Positions 42,690-57,934 of a DNA stretch of 64,000 nt are shown here, piece by piece. Source of the stretch: Halocaridina rubra (Eukaryota; Arthropoda; Malacostraca; Decapoda; Atyidae). Position 1 is the stretch's first letter; every line of letters starts with the position of its first letter. The stretch covers positions 133,501 through 197,500 of the forward strand of contig JAXCGZ010007587.1 of assembly GCA_037179515.1 (NCBI GenBank), in the 5' to 3' direction. The notes beneath the pieces were generated by a model that worked only from the letters and a program-made list of their open reading frames with translations, ran no database searches and was not told the origin of the DNA. The position numbers and the translations under genes are program-made.

Positions 42690-43600
42690 CCTATTTAGTT
42701 ACTACAAAAATGTACTCTCTTTTTATTTGTGACTGCTGATAGTTCCATCTCATTTATGTCCTCTGACAGTCTGTTAAAAAGGATGGAACCCCTGACAAAA
42801 CGGCAATTTTTGTTCAAATTCTTGGAATCACGAGTTTTTGTAAATGTCGGGTGTTTTTTTTTCCCACATTGACTCATACATAAGCATCATCTCGACATAT
42901 TTAATTTGGTCTTGTCCTTGAGCTAGTTTATCTTCCTAATTGATGGTGTTGTCCGGTCATGCTTTTATTTATTTATTTTTGTTGAAGGGTATCAGCGATT
43001 TTGCAGTAGAATTTTGAATTTTTTGATTCTTGCTGAACAGACCTTGTATTACAGCCGCGCCATGTTCCTGAACAATATTTTATGTAGGTAAGAACTAAAG
43101 CTTCCACCTGCTGTCTAGTACAGTGGTAACGCGCTGGCTTCGCATTCATGAGGTCGAAAGATCGGTTCCCGTCCAAGACCGAGAGTTTAAGCTGTTTACT
43201 GGCAGGAACTGCTGTGGGTGGACACCACAGTGGGGGGTTGGGGCTTACCCAGGCTGACGAATACCCATTGTATTGAAATGGAAATAAAGTATTATTATTA
43301 TTCTTATTCTGCTATGGATGTCAAGTATATGTTGGTCGATTTAAGGAAAGCATATCATTTACTTTGGTACAAACGTTTCCGACATGAGGTTCAACTGATA
43401 AATGATTGTTAAGGATAAGCCCTAAAGTTCCCAACAGAATGAGTTATGCTAATATGAGAAGGTTCAACTTTTAAATGTTCAAGTATAGAGACGTTTTTAA
43501 CTCTTATTTCTTCGTGGACTATCAGTCCATTCTTCCCCCTTCCATGCTTGTAATCCATAGGTGTTTGGACTTGCATCGAAGAATTATGATGGTGGTAGGA
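42690..43600 (-). pseudogene. LINE 3' relic (family K), copy 1, interrupted by a SINE
   Basis: Minus-strand blocks are NYCSGTWRGCNTR-like near 43,050-43,090 and NCRFVRGSILFNRLSEDINEM at about 42,740-42,810, the order seen at the C-terminus of ORF2 in CR1/jockey-group LINEs. The same order occurs at 46,090-46,670 (YCSVIWSGSIKSSKN, then RGPILWN). The region right of the SINE (43,320-43,430) matches 46,560-46,670, so the SINE interrupts one relic. There are many indels and stops. Confidence 0.6.
43107..43300 (+). mobile_element. tRNA-Ala-like SINE, copy 2
   Basis: It matches 35,440-35,632 through head (TCTAGTACAGTGGTAACGCG), body (AGCTGTTTACTGGCAGGAAC) and the LINE G-like 3' end (CCCATTGTATTGAAATGGAA). 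It ends in a short ATT repeat and interrupts a family K LINE relic. Confidence 0.78.
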
Positions 43601-43794
43601 TGGAGCTGTAAAATTTGAAATTAGTCGGAGCTTGTAACAGAGGGTTTAATGAATAGTTTCGATATTTTAATATTGATTGATTACACAACTTATACCTTAT
43701 TAACGTTCTCTCAGTAGATTTATTAATTCATTCATTTATTTATATATTTCTGTGTTTATTTATTTATTTATTTGTTTATTTTATTATATATCTT

Positions 43795-45345
<1,551 letters not shown>

Positions 45346-45431
<86 letters not shown>
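45346..45431. repeat. (TA)n microsatellite at a SINE 3' end
   Basis: TA array directly attached to the tail of SINE T copy iii. Confidence 0.97.
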
Positions 45432-45434
<3 letters not shown>

Positions 45435-45712
45435 AAGTATGAAGTGCCTTTGGCACTCCTATATCATTACTGTAATATTAGCCTGCCAATTAACACAGCA
45501 GTTATCAGTCTTGGTAGCTTGTCGCTATATTCTGTCACTATTATATTTGTGCTGTGATTAACTGAACTATAAAAGTTCACCTTTACAAAAGTCTATGGAT
45601 ACTTAATTTACAAATAATTCATATTGAGTAAAGCATGAAATAAATTTCACAGTAATTAGTACTTATAAAAATTGCAAAATGTATAATACAGACCATGAAT
45701 TTGTATATCAGA

Positions 45713-45726
45713 TAATAATAATAATG

Positions 45727-45804
<78 letters not shown>
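45713..45804. repeat. (AAT)n microsatellite
   Basis: AAT array with one ATG interruption near its start. Confidence 0.97.
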
Positions 45805-45807
<3 letters not shown>

Positions 45808-45866
45808 GACCCTTATTCCATAATATATAGAGTGGGTATTTATGCAATATATAACCAGTAGTGGAG

Positions 45867-45870
<4 letters not shown>

Positions 45871-45943
<73 letters not shown>
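45871..45943. repeat. (TA)n microsatellite
   Basis: Pure TA array of about 73 bp. Confidence 0.97.
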
Positions 45944-45945
<2 letters not shown>

Positions 45946-46089
45946 TAACAGTATAAGTGGATGTAATTGATTTTCTCTATGAGGTATACATTCATATAAA
46001 TTCGTGACGTACTTAATACTAAGTTTAGACTTTATATCTACAGGCATATGATATCCATCCAAGCATAGGATCTAAGTATAATACTTTGA

Positions 46090-46670
46090 CCCATTCCGTC
46101 TTTACAAATGTGTTCTAAGTTTCATTTTGATTGTTGCTACTGTATCAGTGTCCTTTATACACTCTGGCCGCCTATTCCAAAGGATGGGACCCCTGACAGT
46201 TAGGGCTATGTCTGCTAATATTGGTCTTGATCTTTGACTTACAAGTCTTTGTGATTACCGATGTTTCTTTCCACGGAAATACTGTGTTATTATTCGTAAC
46301 TCAATATATTATAATACCTTTCATTAACTTGTACCTAAACATCACCACGTCGTATTTTATCTGGTATTCTATGTTGAGCCAATTTAGCCCTCTATTAAAT
46401 GGTGTTGCCTGGTCAAAGTTTTTGCCTTGACCAACAGTAATTTTAGTAGCATAAGTGTGAATGTTTTTGGAACTTTTAATGCTGCCGCTCCATATCACTG
46501 AACAATATGGTAAGCAGCCAAAAAACAGATCCTCCTCTGTTGTATCCCTGCTGTGCTTGTTAAAGAAATTTTTATTCTTATAAGATAAAAGCATAACTTT
46601 TACTTTGGAACAAGTATATTTCACATGAAACCTATATTATAAATGACTGTCAAGGATTAGCCTAAGGTTT
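46090..46670 (-). pseudogene. LINE 3' relic (family K), copy 2
   Basis: The minus strand encodes a C-terminal ORF2 remnant: LPYCSVIWSGSIKSSKN, then FNRGLNWLNIEYQIKYD and, after frame breaks, a RGPILWN-type block near 46,180. The Y-C-x-x-x-W-x-G and the later R-G-x-x-L-W-N motifs are typical of the RT C-terminal region in jockey/CR1-group LINEs. Catalytic domains are absent. Confidence 0.6.
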
Positions 46671-46718
46671 CTAACAAAAAGAAGTGCACATATAAGAGAT
46701 CTTTTTTTTTTTAAGTAT

Positions 46719-46812
46719 CTTCTTCTTCTTCTTCTTCTTCTTCTTCTTCTTCTTCTTCTTCTTCTTCTTCTTCTTCTTCTTCTTCTTCTTCTTCTTCTTC
46801 TTCTTCTTCTTC
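46719..46812. repeat. (TTC)n microsatellite
   Basis: TTC trinucleotide array of about 94 bp. Confidence 0.97.
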
Positions 46813-47400
46813 CTTTGAGGCTGTTGAGTCTCTTATTCTCACTTGCAGGTTAAAATTGGTTCGTCTAGGTTTTTTTTTTATCGCCGGGCACCCTTCCTGA
46901 TACCAGCTCTCTCCATATATCCGGGCCCGGAACCGACACTTAGTTGACTTAATTTATTTCCATAGAATCTTAATTATAAGAGAGTCAAAAGGGGGTACTT
47001 AGATTAGAACTACACACATTCGACTGCATATTTCTTGATTCCTTCCTTCAGCAAATAAAAGAATGGATAATTATAAAAATGAGTAACCAATGAATAAGAA
47101 TGAAAAAGAGTCCACTGAAGCCTTTGCATATTAGGAAAGTCGACATAACTTTATAATTTATTTTATGTATTATTTGTTTATTTATATATTATCAGTTTCT
47201 CCATGGCCATAAATACTACCCTATCTAACTTGACGGGTTAGTATTTACTGTGATCACTCTTCATAATGTATTGCTCATGAAGTAACACAAAAATAATTTT
47301 GTGAGTAATTTACTGCAATCAATTCTACAGCACTAGAGTAATCAAAGGTTCTACTGCATTAATTAAGCTCTAGGTTACTTTATTATATAATTTCTATTCT
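46813..47400. other. Unassigned sequence
   Basis: 46,860-46,935 contains GCCGGGCACCCTTCCTGATACC-like text that is reminiscent of the family V body, but too short to assign. Nothing else is supported. Confidence 0.35.
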
Positions 47401-47404
47401 TTCA

Positions 47405-47806
47405 GCCAATTATGTGGCCTCTCTCCCACAAGCATGTGCAAATTGGAGGTCAGAGAATAGTTGTAATTTCAGTATTTCTTCATCAAGACACCTGGAATGT
47501 AATTTGCAGATTCTCTTTGCTCCTAGACGTCCTGGATACGACGACATTGTGAGGAAAGGCCTGAATATTGAAACAGTTGTAGTAGACAAAGGGCTAGCCA
47601 TGTCTCCTCATCCCCTCACCCCAGGAATAGCTTGTGGCTGTGTTCTTTTGTTTTGTTTTGGATACTGTGGAGTACCCTTCATCAGACTGTGGTTGTACAA
47701 CATCCGGCCTTTGATTATATTGGACTTGCTGGGAGCTGATTTGAATATGCAATTAACAATACACAAATATTTAAATTTATTCATATATGATGTGGAATTG
47801 ATGTAG
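47405..47806 (+). other. Unrecognised open frame after a possible splice acceptor
   Basis: TTCTATTCTTTCAG ends at 47,405 and the frame stays open for about 133 codons to a TAG at 47,804-47,806. The first 60 codons are mixed in composition (ACANWRSENSCNFS, RRPGYDDIVRKGLN) and the rest is hydrophobic. No family is recognised and no donor or downstream exon is evident. Chance is quite possible. Confidence 0.18.
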
Positions 47807-49159
47807 TTTCCGAGTTTTTGGGGTCAAGGAATTGAATTCAGTACTTATTAATACTTATTTTATTGTTAAAGTACTCTAAACTTGCTTAAATTTTGAAATT
47901 ATTAAAAAATAATTTATATATTTGGGTACTAAGCGTTTTTGCTAGATAGCTAAAATCGTGTTCATTATTACATGCATGTACAATTATTCATGATTCCAAG
48001 GGTAAGAACGCTGAATGGACCATATTTAGGTGTCAAATCATATATGTCTGCAAGAGTATCTGGCAGATGGGTATCAGGCTTTCATATTTTAGAAAGACTG
48101 CCAGTACCTTGTCCATTATTATCCTTGATTTGTGTTCCCCCCTCCAACAGCAATGCGATTTAAATATATATTTTGCACTACAACCACTTGTTTTCTCGAA
48201 TTTGTTCTAAACAAGCTTGTTTCAGGTCTAACTGATATTTTAGGTCAGCTAGAACTTTCAAAGATTTCCATATAAGTAGAGAACATTACATTTGAAAAAT
48301 ATATAAACCATGTATTATATTTTTCTTGAATATACGGAAAGATTTCAACACCCTAAAGACACAGTAATCCGTTATATTCGAATGGTCTGTTACCTTGTAT
48401 CTCCTTGGATAATATTCGTATGTTAAGCATTATAAGTGACCCTAAAAGTTAGTAAATATAAAAGCTTAAATCTGTTGAATATACACCTGTACGAATATGC
48501 GTTTGAATAGCAACGGTGGAATTGAATAGATTGCTGTATATACATCCCTCTCCTGTACAGTAATAAAAGCTTATTAATTTCCTGTACCACTTATTTATTT
48601 ACCTCTGAAAAATCGATGGAACTACATATTTAATTAATGTTTCAATCAAGTATTTAAAAAAAAATTATTGAAACGATTCCATAATGCTTTAACTATTTTA
48701 ATCCTTCTAATATTCTTCATTTACAATGTAGAAAAACAATCGAAATGGCCCATAGGGAATACCCCGATGAAAACCGTATACTGCTAACAGCTTAGAGAAG
48801 GAGATAAAGCCGCTTATAGACTATAGCTTCCAAACCAATGAGGCTTAAAAAATACACAGAAAAATGTAAAATCAATTGAGAGACTATAAAATATGTGATA
48901 AAATAAAAACCATATTGTACAAGCAGTTGCATTGACATGAAACTCTTTTCTGATGTCACAAGAACTACATAGACTTTGAAAAGAAATTATGATATGAGTG
49001 CAACACAGCCTCAACTTTAAGACCAAAGATGGTAAAATTATCAGAGGAGGAGAATGAATCATGTTCACCTTTCTCTTTAACTGTCTATCTCTTATGCAAC
49101 ATTTATAGGCAGAAAATGCAAGGTAACATTGAAATCCTGATCAAATACAGCTGAAGGTG
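47807..49159. other. Unassigned AT-rich region
   Basis: About 1.35 kb without supported features. Confidence 0.45.
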
Positions 49160-49404
49160 TGTTGTACTTTAAAAGGCCTGTTCAGATCATCTCAATTTTA
49201 AGTCTTCCTTCACTTACGGTCCCTTCTATGCCTACATTAACACCGAATATTCTTTGATATTCGTTACACATCTCTTATTATTCTTTCACATCGGACAAGC
49301 TACAAAGCTTGTCCGATGTTTTATGTTTGTTTTATGTTTTCTTCGTGCCCAAGGCCGATGAGGGCAATTTTATTTGTCAAATTTGGTGTTTCACTCATTA
49401 AAAA
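49160..49404 (+). repeat. Dispersed repeat, family J, copy 3
   Basis: AGGCCTGTTCAGATCATCTC, AAGTCTTCCTTCACTTACGG and ACACCGAATATTCTTTGATA match the other J copies, and it ends TTCACTCATTAAAAAC directly before a protein-coding relic. It contains a short palindrome ATCGGACAAGCT/AGCTTGTCCGAT at about 49,290-49,317. Confidence 0.62.
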
Positions 49405-50460
49405 CAATGCCAAACTCTTAACAGCCTATGATGCGATCATAGCAGCTGCGGAAAAACTAAAGAACCACGAAATGTTGAGACAGATTGCAGACCTTGACCT
49501 TAAGGCAAGAGAGGCACACTATAATCCTATGCAGGAAAATCTATACAATGGAAGATGATTGTAATAATAATAAAGCAGAATATGTTGAAGTAAATCGAGA
49601 ACAACACTGTTACAAGGTTGCCATTGAGCATCTGTGCCAGTATATTGAAGAAAGTATTATATATGGGGCAAATGTAGACGAAAAGTACCTGCTATTCATG
49701 AAGAAACAAAGGCATGAGTTCTGCAGTCCTCACTGCAAAACTGACAAACTCAAAGACATACTGAAGAAGACGTATGGTTGGACTCTGCCTCTTGGGCAAC
49801 TAACTTACAAGAGTGAAATTGTAGAGACTGCATTTGAAGACACTGCTTCTGAGACAGAAAATAAAATCTGTATTGGTCTTGTGGGCAACATTTCAGTTCT
49901 TGGAAATAATATTCAAACATCAATATTTTTACAAGACTTTATAACCATACTAATAACTGGTGAGAAAGTAGTTGGTACAAGGAAGAAGAAAATGCAGTTT
50001 ATCTTTCCGTATTTCTGCAAGGCTGCAACATGAGGGCAGCGGATTATACCAAAGCACTTACTTTTGGGCATGATCATGTGCCATGATACAGGCAGTGCTA
50101 AGAGTATGACATTTCTAAATGGTTTTTGTCACTGTTACTCATACTCTCGGTTGCTTGAACCAGAGACATCAATGTGTAATAGCATCACTGAGAATGAATT
50201 CTTTCCCCATCAATCCAGTTGGAAGATTGCAAAATAATACTTTTGTGCTGGGACAGACTATACCACAGAAGGAACACCAAATAGAGTGGTTACCATTCTT
50301 TCTGCAGATGAAATTGTTCTCCAAGAAGTGTCCACGAGTATAGCCAGTAGTTAACAAGATGCAGACACGAGACTTATTCTTCACGTTCTTCACACATGTC
50401 CCATCACAGAGAGATTGCAGCACAGTTTTTGTTACTGATGCAGTGACTGATAATGCATAC
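49405..50460 (+). pseudogene. Decayed copy of an unnamed protein family with an HYxxxC motif
   Basis: Two overlapping frames join by a 1-nt shift near 49,535 to give EAHYNPM then CRKIYTMEDD, an HYH..CR.YT-type motif. Upstream is a helical segment (LLTAYDAIIAAAEKLKNHEM). Downstream are HCYKVAIEHLCQYIEESI and FCSPHCKTDKLKDILKKTYG. After a TGA at 50,031-50,033 the frame goes on to GMIMCHDTGSAKS and GFCHCYSYSRLLEPETSMCN. From memory this layout recurs in uncharacterised proteins of decapods and other invertebrates. The function is unknown to me. Its multicopy, decayed state suggests it travels with mobile DNA. Confidence 0.5.
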
Positions 50461-52442
50461 TAATTAGTTTAAGCTTTTTAGCTCTTTGTTTCTTTCAGAT
50501 ATAATTTTGCATGTGTTGATGGGCTTATGCTAAGTGTAAATGCATTTTAGGCTTAACAAATAGAAGCTGTACAGTCTAGAATAGCAGAATAACACTAAGC
50601 AATGAAAACCTAAATTCCCACTGACACAAGGTGGTATAAATTCCCGTTGATTTCTCTAATCAGAAGTTACTGGCGCTATTACAAGATTCACTGAAATAAG
50701 TTGGAAAACTTTTTAATGTACAGCTAATATGCGCCAAATTCTAGCTATCATATAATGACAGGTTGCCTTGATGATGGACCACGTTGTTGCTATCATGGGC
50801 AATTCTATCATATGTTCTTAAACAGAATTCACCTTAAGAGAATGAAAGAGAAGATATGATGACCTAGAACACAGGCCTGTACCATCATCTGATATTCAGT
50901 GCTCTGGTTATTTCCTGCCAAGTATCCCTATGTCATGTATTTGATTACTTTCAGTTGACGCTGAAAAATCTGTTTTCTTTAAGAATGAAGAATTGTGTAG
51001 GTCAACCATAGGTGTGATGCTGAAGCAATCAATTACTTAATGCCTTACTGAGCAAGCTAGCAGTGATCTATCTGAAACACCAAAGATGACGAAAGATCAC
51101 GAATTATTGGATATTGTTTGTATTCTATTTTCAAGTGTATACATGTTTCCAGGCTTGAAACTAGATTATTCACAATGTAGATATTCTAAACTTTAAATTT
51201 GGTACCACGAAGCTTTTGTACCTCCTGCGTGGGTCAGTGATATAAGAATTTGGGAGACTCCTCTATTGGTCTAACAGTAATGTATTTATATTGCTTCAGA
51301 AGCTTGTAATCCCTGCATGCTTATTTTGGATTCAATTCAGTGAACACCTTTGTATGCAAAAAGATATTACTGCCTTTGTTACTGACGAAGCAGCTTGAAG
51401 TTTTTCCATTTTAAAGCTCTAGGGACCAGTTTTACTGCGGATGAAAATACATATGTTAATCTAGAGCAATTCGCATTCTTATTTTACCAGAAGTTTTCAA
51501 CAAATTTCTCACTTGACAAGCTATGATCGACATGTTTCTGCAAGATATAGCACAAGGTCTGGAGTCCTTTCTGATTGTAATGGGATGGATGTGATATTTT
51601 CGCCTCTGTGCCAGAAGTCTCATAGAACATAGAAAGAGCTTACTATCAGGCTCTAATGTGGTACAGAGCAGTTAAACTATTCCAACTGTACTGGCCTCAG
51701 ACGGTCATGGTTAGTATCGCTGATGGGGACTTGGGGATTACATATAGTAGTGGATTGCTGATGTCATAGAAATTGGTTTATGTGCTGACTGAGCCCATGA
51801 AGGAGGAAGGCAATCAATACGAGGATTAAGTGGAGGGAAGAGTAAAACCGGAAAATTTTAAAGCATTTTAAAGAGATTCTTTATGATTTTAATGGCTAGA
51901 AACACAAAGTTTGTGCGTATCTAGGGAATAAACCGAAACAAATATGATTTCTAATCTCAAGTTATTGAAGGACTGAACTAGCTGCTTGAACTTATCTTAC
52001 TTAACTTGTTGATTTGACTCTTATGCATTGTTAGTTACATTGCAATAGTAGCCTTATTTTTTCATTATGTACAAGGAATCTTCTATGTGTTATTATATTG
52101 TTTCCTTTCTGAAATATAAGTAAAACGTTATTCTCATATGGTAATATATCTGATCCTGGTGATATCTTTTTATACCTGGCCTAAATTTGTTCTGAAGTAT
52201 CATTTTCGAATTCCGTAAGCTTACAATTTGATAAATTATTGTATAAATTGGATGAAATAACATGAAAGCCACTAGACCTTACTCATTATAAATTCATAAT
52301 GGCGGGGCATTTGATCATATACTCTATTTGGAAGTCCATTTGATTAGTTTTCTTGGCTACAATATCTCATATTTGGTGTAGTACTCAATAAATTGTATTC
52401 AGTTTTAAAATAATGAACTGATTCCTTCACTTTTATCTTAAT
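50461..52442. other. Unassigned region, possibly further relics of the upstream pseudogene
   Basis: No open frame above 60 codons with a motif. Scattered words (for example MWYRAVKLFQLYW at about 51,657) could be more decayed pseudogene sequence, but I cannot support that by eye. Confidence 0.3.
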
Positions 52443-52443
52443 C

Positions 52444-52509
<66 letters not shown>
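52444..52509. repeat. (GTA)n microsatellite
   Basis: GTA/AGT trinucleotide array of about 66 bp. Confidence 0.97.
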
Positions 52510-52844
52510 AAAAAAAGATGTTGAAGTTTCTGAACACATGAGAAACAATAGAAGAGAAACACTTAGCATTGTGGTGTTGCCCTAAAAATGGAAGCATCTT
52601 GAAAAATATTATGGCAGAATATATAAATGGAATGTTCAGCACTGAAATCTTTTCGTAGTGTTATGCTGTATCATAGCAGAGCAGGCTTCTGAGTGGCATT
52701 AATATTAGATGTTACAAAAAACAAGTTTAATAATCCAAGAACTTACCTTACATTACCTCACCAAAGTGCAAGTCAAGTGACGTATTGTCACTGTATGTGG
52801 AGCATATGTAGTTGTCTAAGATGCTTTTACAAAACTGCCGTAAA

Positions 52845-54055
52845 TTTCTTATAGTGTTGGCATCTGGTCCCGATGGTATCCCTGCAAGGTTCCTTAAGGA
52901 GTTTGCTGATGAACTGGCCCCTGTGCTTTTCCGTCCTTTTTGCTTCATTCTCTCAACCAGTATCCATCCTTCATCTTGGAAGCATGCTCTAGCGCAACCT
53001 GTTCTTAAGAAGGGTGACCGCTCTATTCCTTCAAACTACTGACCTATTACTCTAACCTCTTCTATTGCTAGAGTTTTCAAAATTTTGCTTAATGTTCACT
53101 TTTTAAAACGTCTTAAATCTAATTCACTTATCTCTGATCACCAGTATGGCTTTGCAAGGCAAGACCACTGGTGACCTCCCGTCCTATCTTACTCAAGTAT
53201 GGTCATCTTCTTAGAGGAACAATGGGGATTCCTTAGTCTTCGCCCTTGATATCTGTAATGCTTTTGACAGAGTTTGGCACAAGGCTCTGTTGGCCAAACC
53301 CCCTGCCTATGGCTTTACCCCGTCTCTCTGTTCTCTGATTTCCAGTTTTCTTTCTGACCGTATCATATCTGTGGCTGTTGATGGTGTATCTTTAACTCTT
53401 TACAGTTACATAAATCTGTAAAGGTCTTATCCATCCCTGTTTAGAATATTGCTCGCACATCTGGGGTGGTTCTTCTTATACTTATCTCCTTGATAGGGTA
53501 GAATCTAAGGCAGTCAGACTCAAAAATGACACCTTGTCTTACTTCTAATTTGGATTCTCTTTCTCTTCGCCGTAAGGTATCATCCCTTTTTCTTTTCTAT
53601 TGCTACTACTTCCATCGCTGCTGTGATGAGTTGGCGAGTTGCATCCCACCCCCACTGCCGAGGCAGCGTAACTCTCGCCAAGCATCCTCGTCTCACAGGT
53701 AGTGTGCGAAGATTTTTAGTTCTCGGATTGGTCTGTGCAGCAACTGCTTCTTTCCATCTACCTCCAGACTCTGGAACTCTCTTCTTTCTTCTGTGTTTCC
53801 TAATTCTTATTAGCTGTCTTCCTTCAAAAAGCAGATCTGTCGTCATCTCAGAGACTAATCCTGCCATATCTCTAGGTCCTCAGTACTTTGACTATTCTTG
53901 CAGTCTGCCCTCTTCTTATTCTGTATCACTACCTTATCTCTGCCTTGTCAATAATCTTTTTCTTTTCCTTTTTTATTATTTTCCTCGTAGCCGGGCCTTT
54001 ATTGATGAGGGCAGTTTTTTGCCTGTACCGGTGTCACACTCATAAAAATAAAAAA
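52845..54055 (+). pseudogene. Jockey-like LINE, decayed ORF2 RT to 3' end
   Basis: The translation in shifting frames gives ASGPDGIPARFLKEFADELAP, WKHALAQPVLKKGDRS, YRPITLTS-like SNY-stop-PITLTSSIARVFK, ISDHQYGFA, VFALDICNAFDRVWHKALL and CLEYCSHIWGGSS. This order (template-binding region, RT motifs, C-terminal W-G block) is that of jockey-type ORF2. The YADD region is missing between 53,400 and 53,430, so part of the RT is deleted. The 3' end GATGAGGGCAGTTTTTTGCC and CACACTCATAAAAATAAAA ends in an A-rich tail. Confidence 0.78.
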
Positions 54056-54960
54056 ACGACAACGGAAGTGGAGCCATAGCAGCTGAAGAGAAAATGTAGC
54101 AACAGAAGAGCAACAACACTATCCGCATACAAGCATTAGCAACCAAGAAGCTGCAGAAACAATCAAAAATCAACATTAGATTCTGAAGAGCAAGTATAGC
54201 AAACAGAGAATAACTACAGTAACTGAAGAATAACCGCAGCAATCAGTGAGCAAAATCAGGAATTAAATACTTTCTGCAGCAATCGAGAAGCAACAACTAC
54301 AAGTTATAAGTAACAGCATCAATCAAAGAACAATATCAGTGGCCTTGAGTATCAATAGCAACCAAATGAGATAAAACATCAAGTGAAGAGCAACATTATC
54401 AAATAGGGAGTAATGGCAGTAACCACAAAGCAACAGCAGTAACTAGAGAGCAGCTGTAGCAACCAAGGAGCAACAGCAACAACTGAAAGAAGAAGGAGAG
54501 CAACCGGAGAACCTTATCATCGACCGAAAAGCAACATCAGCAACTGAAGAGCAACTACATTTAGTGAAAGAACAACAGCAACAGCTGAAGAGTAACTACG
54601 ACAACTGAGAAGCAACAGCAGCAGCTACTAAAGAGCGTTAGCAGCCCAGGGGCAACAGTAGCAAGTAATGAATAACAGCAACAATCGATGAACAACATCA
54701 TCAACTGGAGGACAGTGGTAACAACCGAGAAGCAACAGCAACATTTGGAGAATAAGAGCAGCAACTGAGGAGCTACATTAGCAAGCAAGAAGTTACAACA
54801 GCAACCAGATACTTTAGCATCAACAGAAGAGCATCGTTAGCAGACGAGGAGCAGCGGCAGCAACCAAAGAGCGACAATAGTAGTTGAAGAACAACAGCAA
54901 CAACTGAAATATAAAAAAAACAGCAACCAGAGAGGAACGGCTGCAACCTAAAGTAGCGTC
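54056..54960. repeat. Degenerate minisatellite, unit about 20-24 bp (AGCAACAGCAGCAACTGAAG-like)
   Basis: For about 900 bp the sequence cycles through variants of GAAGAGCAACAGCAGCAACT. Units vary in length and sequence and no long open frame is maintained, although short plus-strand stretches read as KEQQQQLKS-like text. It looks like an old tandem array and not a coding repeat. Confidence 0.65.

Positions 54961-56169
<1,209 letters not shown>

Positions 56170-56234
<65 letters not shown>
56170..56234. repeat. (TA)n microsatellite
   Basis: Pure TA array. Confidence 0.97.
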
Positions 56235-56239
<5 letters not shown>

Positions 56240-56392
56240 CTTATATTACTTTACATTAGATTTTGTTTTCAGTTTTCTTATGTATCTTAGGCTTCCGTAT
56301 GAGTATTTTTATGTTTGTGGCTATTTTTGTTTTCTTTTTATAATTTCCTTATATTATTTTATTTTACATATATATTATGAAATTTAACACCA

Positions 56393-56633
<241 letters not shown>

Positions 56634-56639
56634 TATTAT

Positions 56640-56905
56640 ATACGAAAAATTATGTTGTACATCAGGGGAACCGAATCTGCGGCGCTGACTACAACAGATG
56701 GAAATCTGCATACCTTAGTGCAGCCAGTATCACGGGATGTTAAATATACTCTTGTTATTCCTCAAAAATAGGTTGAACAACAGTGGAATCGAACCTGCGG
56801 CGCTGGCTACTTTTTCACGCAAAAACATTATGTGATTACACTACTGCGGCCAGTAAAAATCTGCGTATCATAGCGCAGCTGTCACTCACATGCTCTTTCC
56901 CTTCA
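56640..56905 (-). mobile_element. Degenerate tRNA-derived repeat, possibly two partial copies
   Basis: On the minus strand GCAGGTTCGATTCCACTG (box B) at about 56,783-56,800 follows TGGCCGCAGTAGTGTAATCA (box A-like) at about 56,835-56,855. The segment GAATCTGCGGCGCTGACTAC at 56,673 repeats the box B side. The parent tRNA was not identified. Confidence 0.4.
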
Positions 56906-56938
56906 TTATTATGGCAACCTGACGCAATTAACGTTGTA

Positions 56939-57072
<134 letters not shown>

Positions 57073-57124
57073 CAGGTAATGGGTAGGCCTATAGAATAAG
57101 TACGGCACCGCCATCCGTTCCAAT

Positions 57125-57445
57125 ATTTCACCTAAAGGTGTTTCTGAATTAGATAGGATTGGCCAGGATATCTCGATGATAGGTGTACCATCAGTTTCGA
57201 CCATCCTTTTCCTATGGCTACATCTACGTCGAATATGCTCACGTACGCTTTGCACATGTCTTTATCATTCCTCACACCTGACAAGTTACAAGACTGTTTT
57301 TTCTTTTCTTTCATTAGCATCATTAATAAGTCTTCCTTTTTTTGTTAACAATTCTTTCAGCCTGTCTGTTCTACTGTGCATCATTCTCATATTTCTACCT
57401 TTTCCTAATGCTGCTACTTTTTTTAAATATTTTCTTGGTGCCCGG
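57125..57445 (+). repeat. Dispersed repeat, family J, copy 4
   Basis: AGGATTGGCCAGGATATCTC, ACCATCAGTTTCGACCATCC and CGTCGAATATGCTC align with the other J copies, which makes it the most diverged one. The 3' end TTTCTTGGTGCCCGGTGTCT is truncated. Confidence 0.5.
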
Positions 57446-57934
57446 TGTCTCATATATTCCTAAAGCTTCACATCCAACGGATACACACATACATATACGT
57501 ATCAGAGGTAAAAAGAGGAAGAGAGAAAAAAGATAAAGTTTGAAATCATGCCCAAGACCAAGGACGAAAGATTTATCGATAGAAAGAAGAAGATAAAGAG
57601 GAAGAAGAGTTTGAAGAAGGAGAAGAAATAGAAGAATAAGAAGAAAGCAATATGTCATACTAGGTGTCGGGATTGACAGTGAATTGGAGAGAGATCGTGT
57701 GAAATGAAAATGCCGTGCGACATGGAGAGAAAACCGATGGATATCTTGGCCTTGTCTTCCTCCCATCAATTCCTACGACTGACTGAAGCTGATATCGCAT
57801 CACCCTATATAAGATTTTGCTTTTATGATGTTAGGTGGTAGTGACATCAAGACTTCTGACATGTGACATTCTTTTATTGGATGATTTTTAGAATGCGAGG
57901 ACAGCCAGGTTTCACTTACTCTGGCAAATAATTT
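57446..57934. other. Unassigned, purine-rich
   Basis: 57,510-57,650 is a run of AAGAAG/GGAAGAG variants on the plus strand. No gene supported. Confidence 0.4.

Noticed and set aside
54561..54788. Cys/Leu-rich 75-codon minus-strand frame
   Set aside because: It is the antisense of the CAG/CAA-rich minisatellite.
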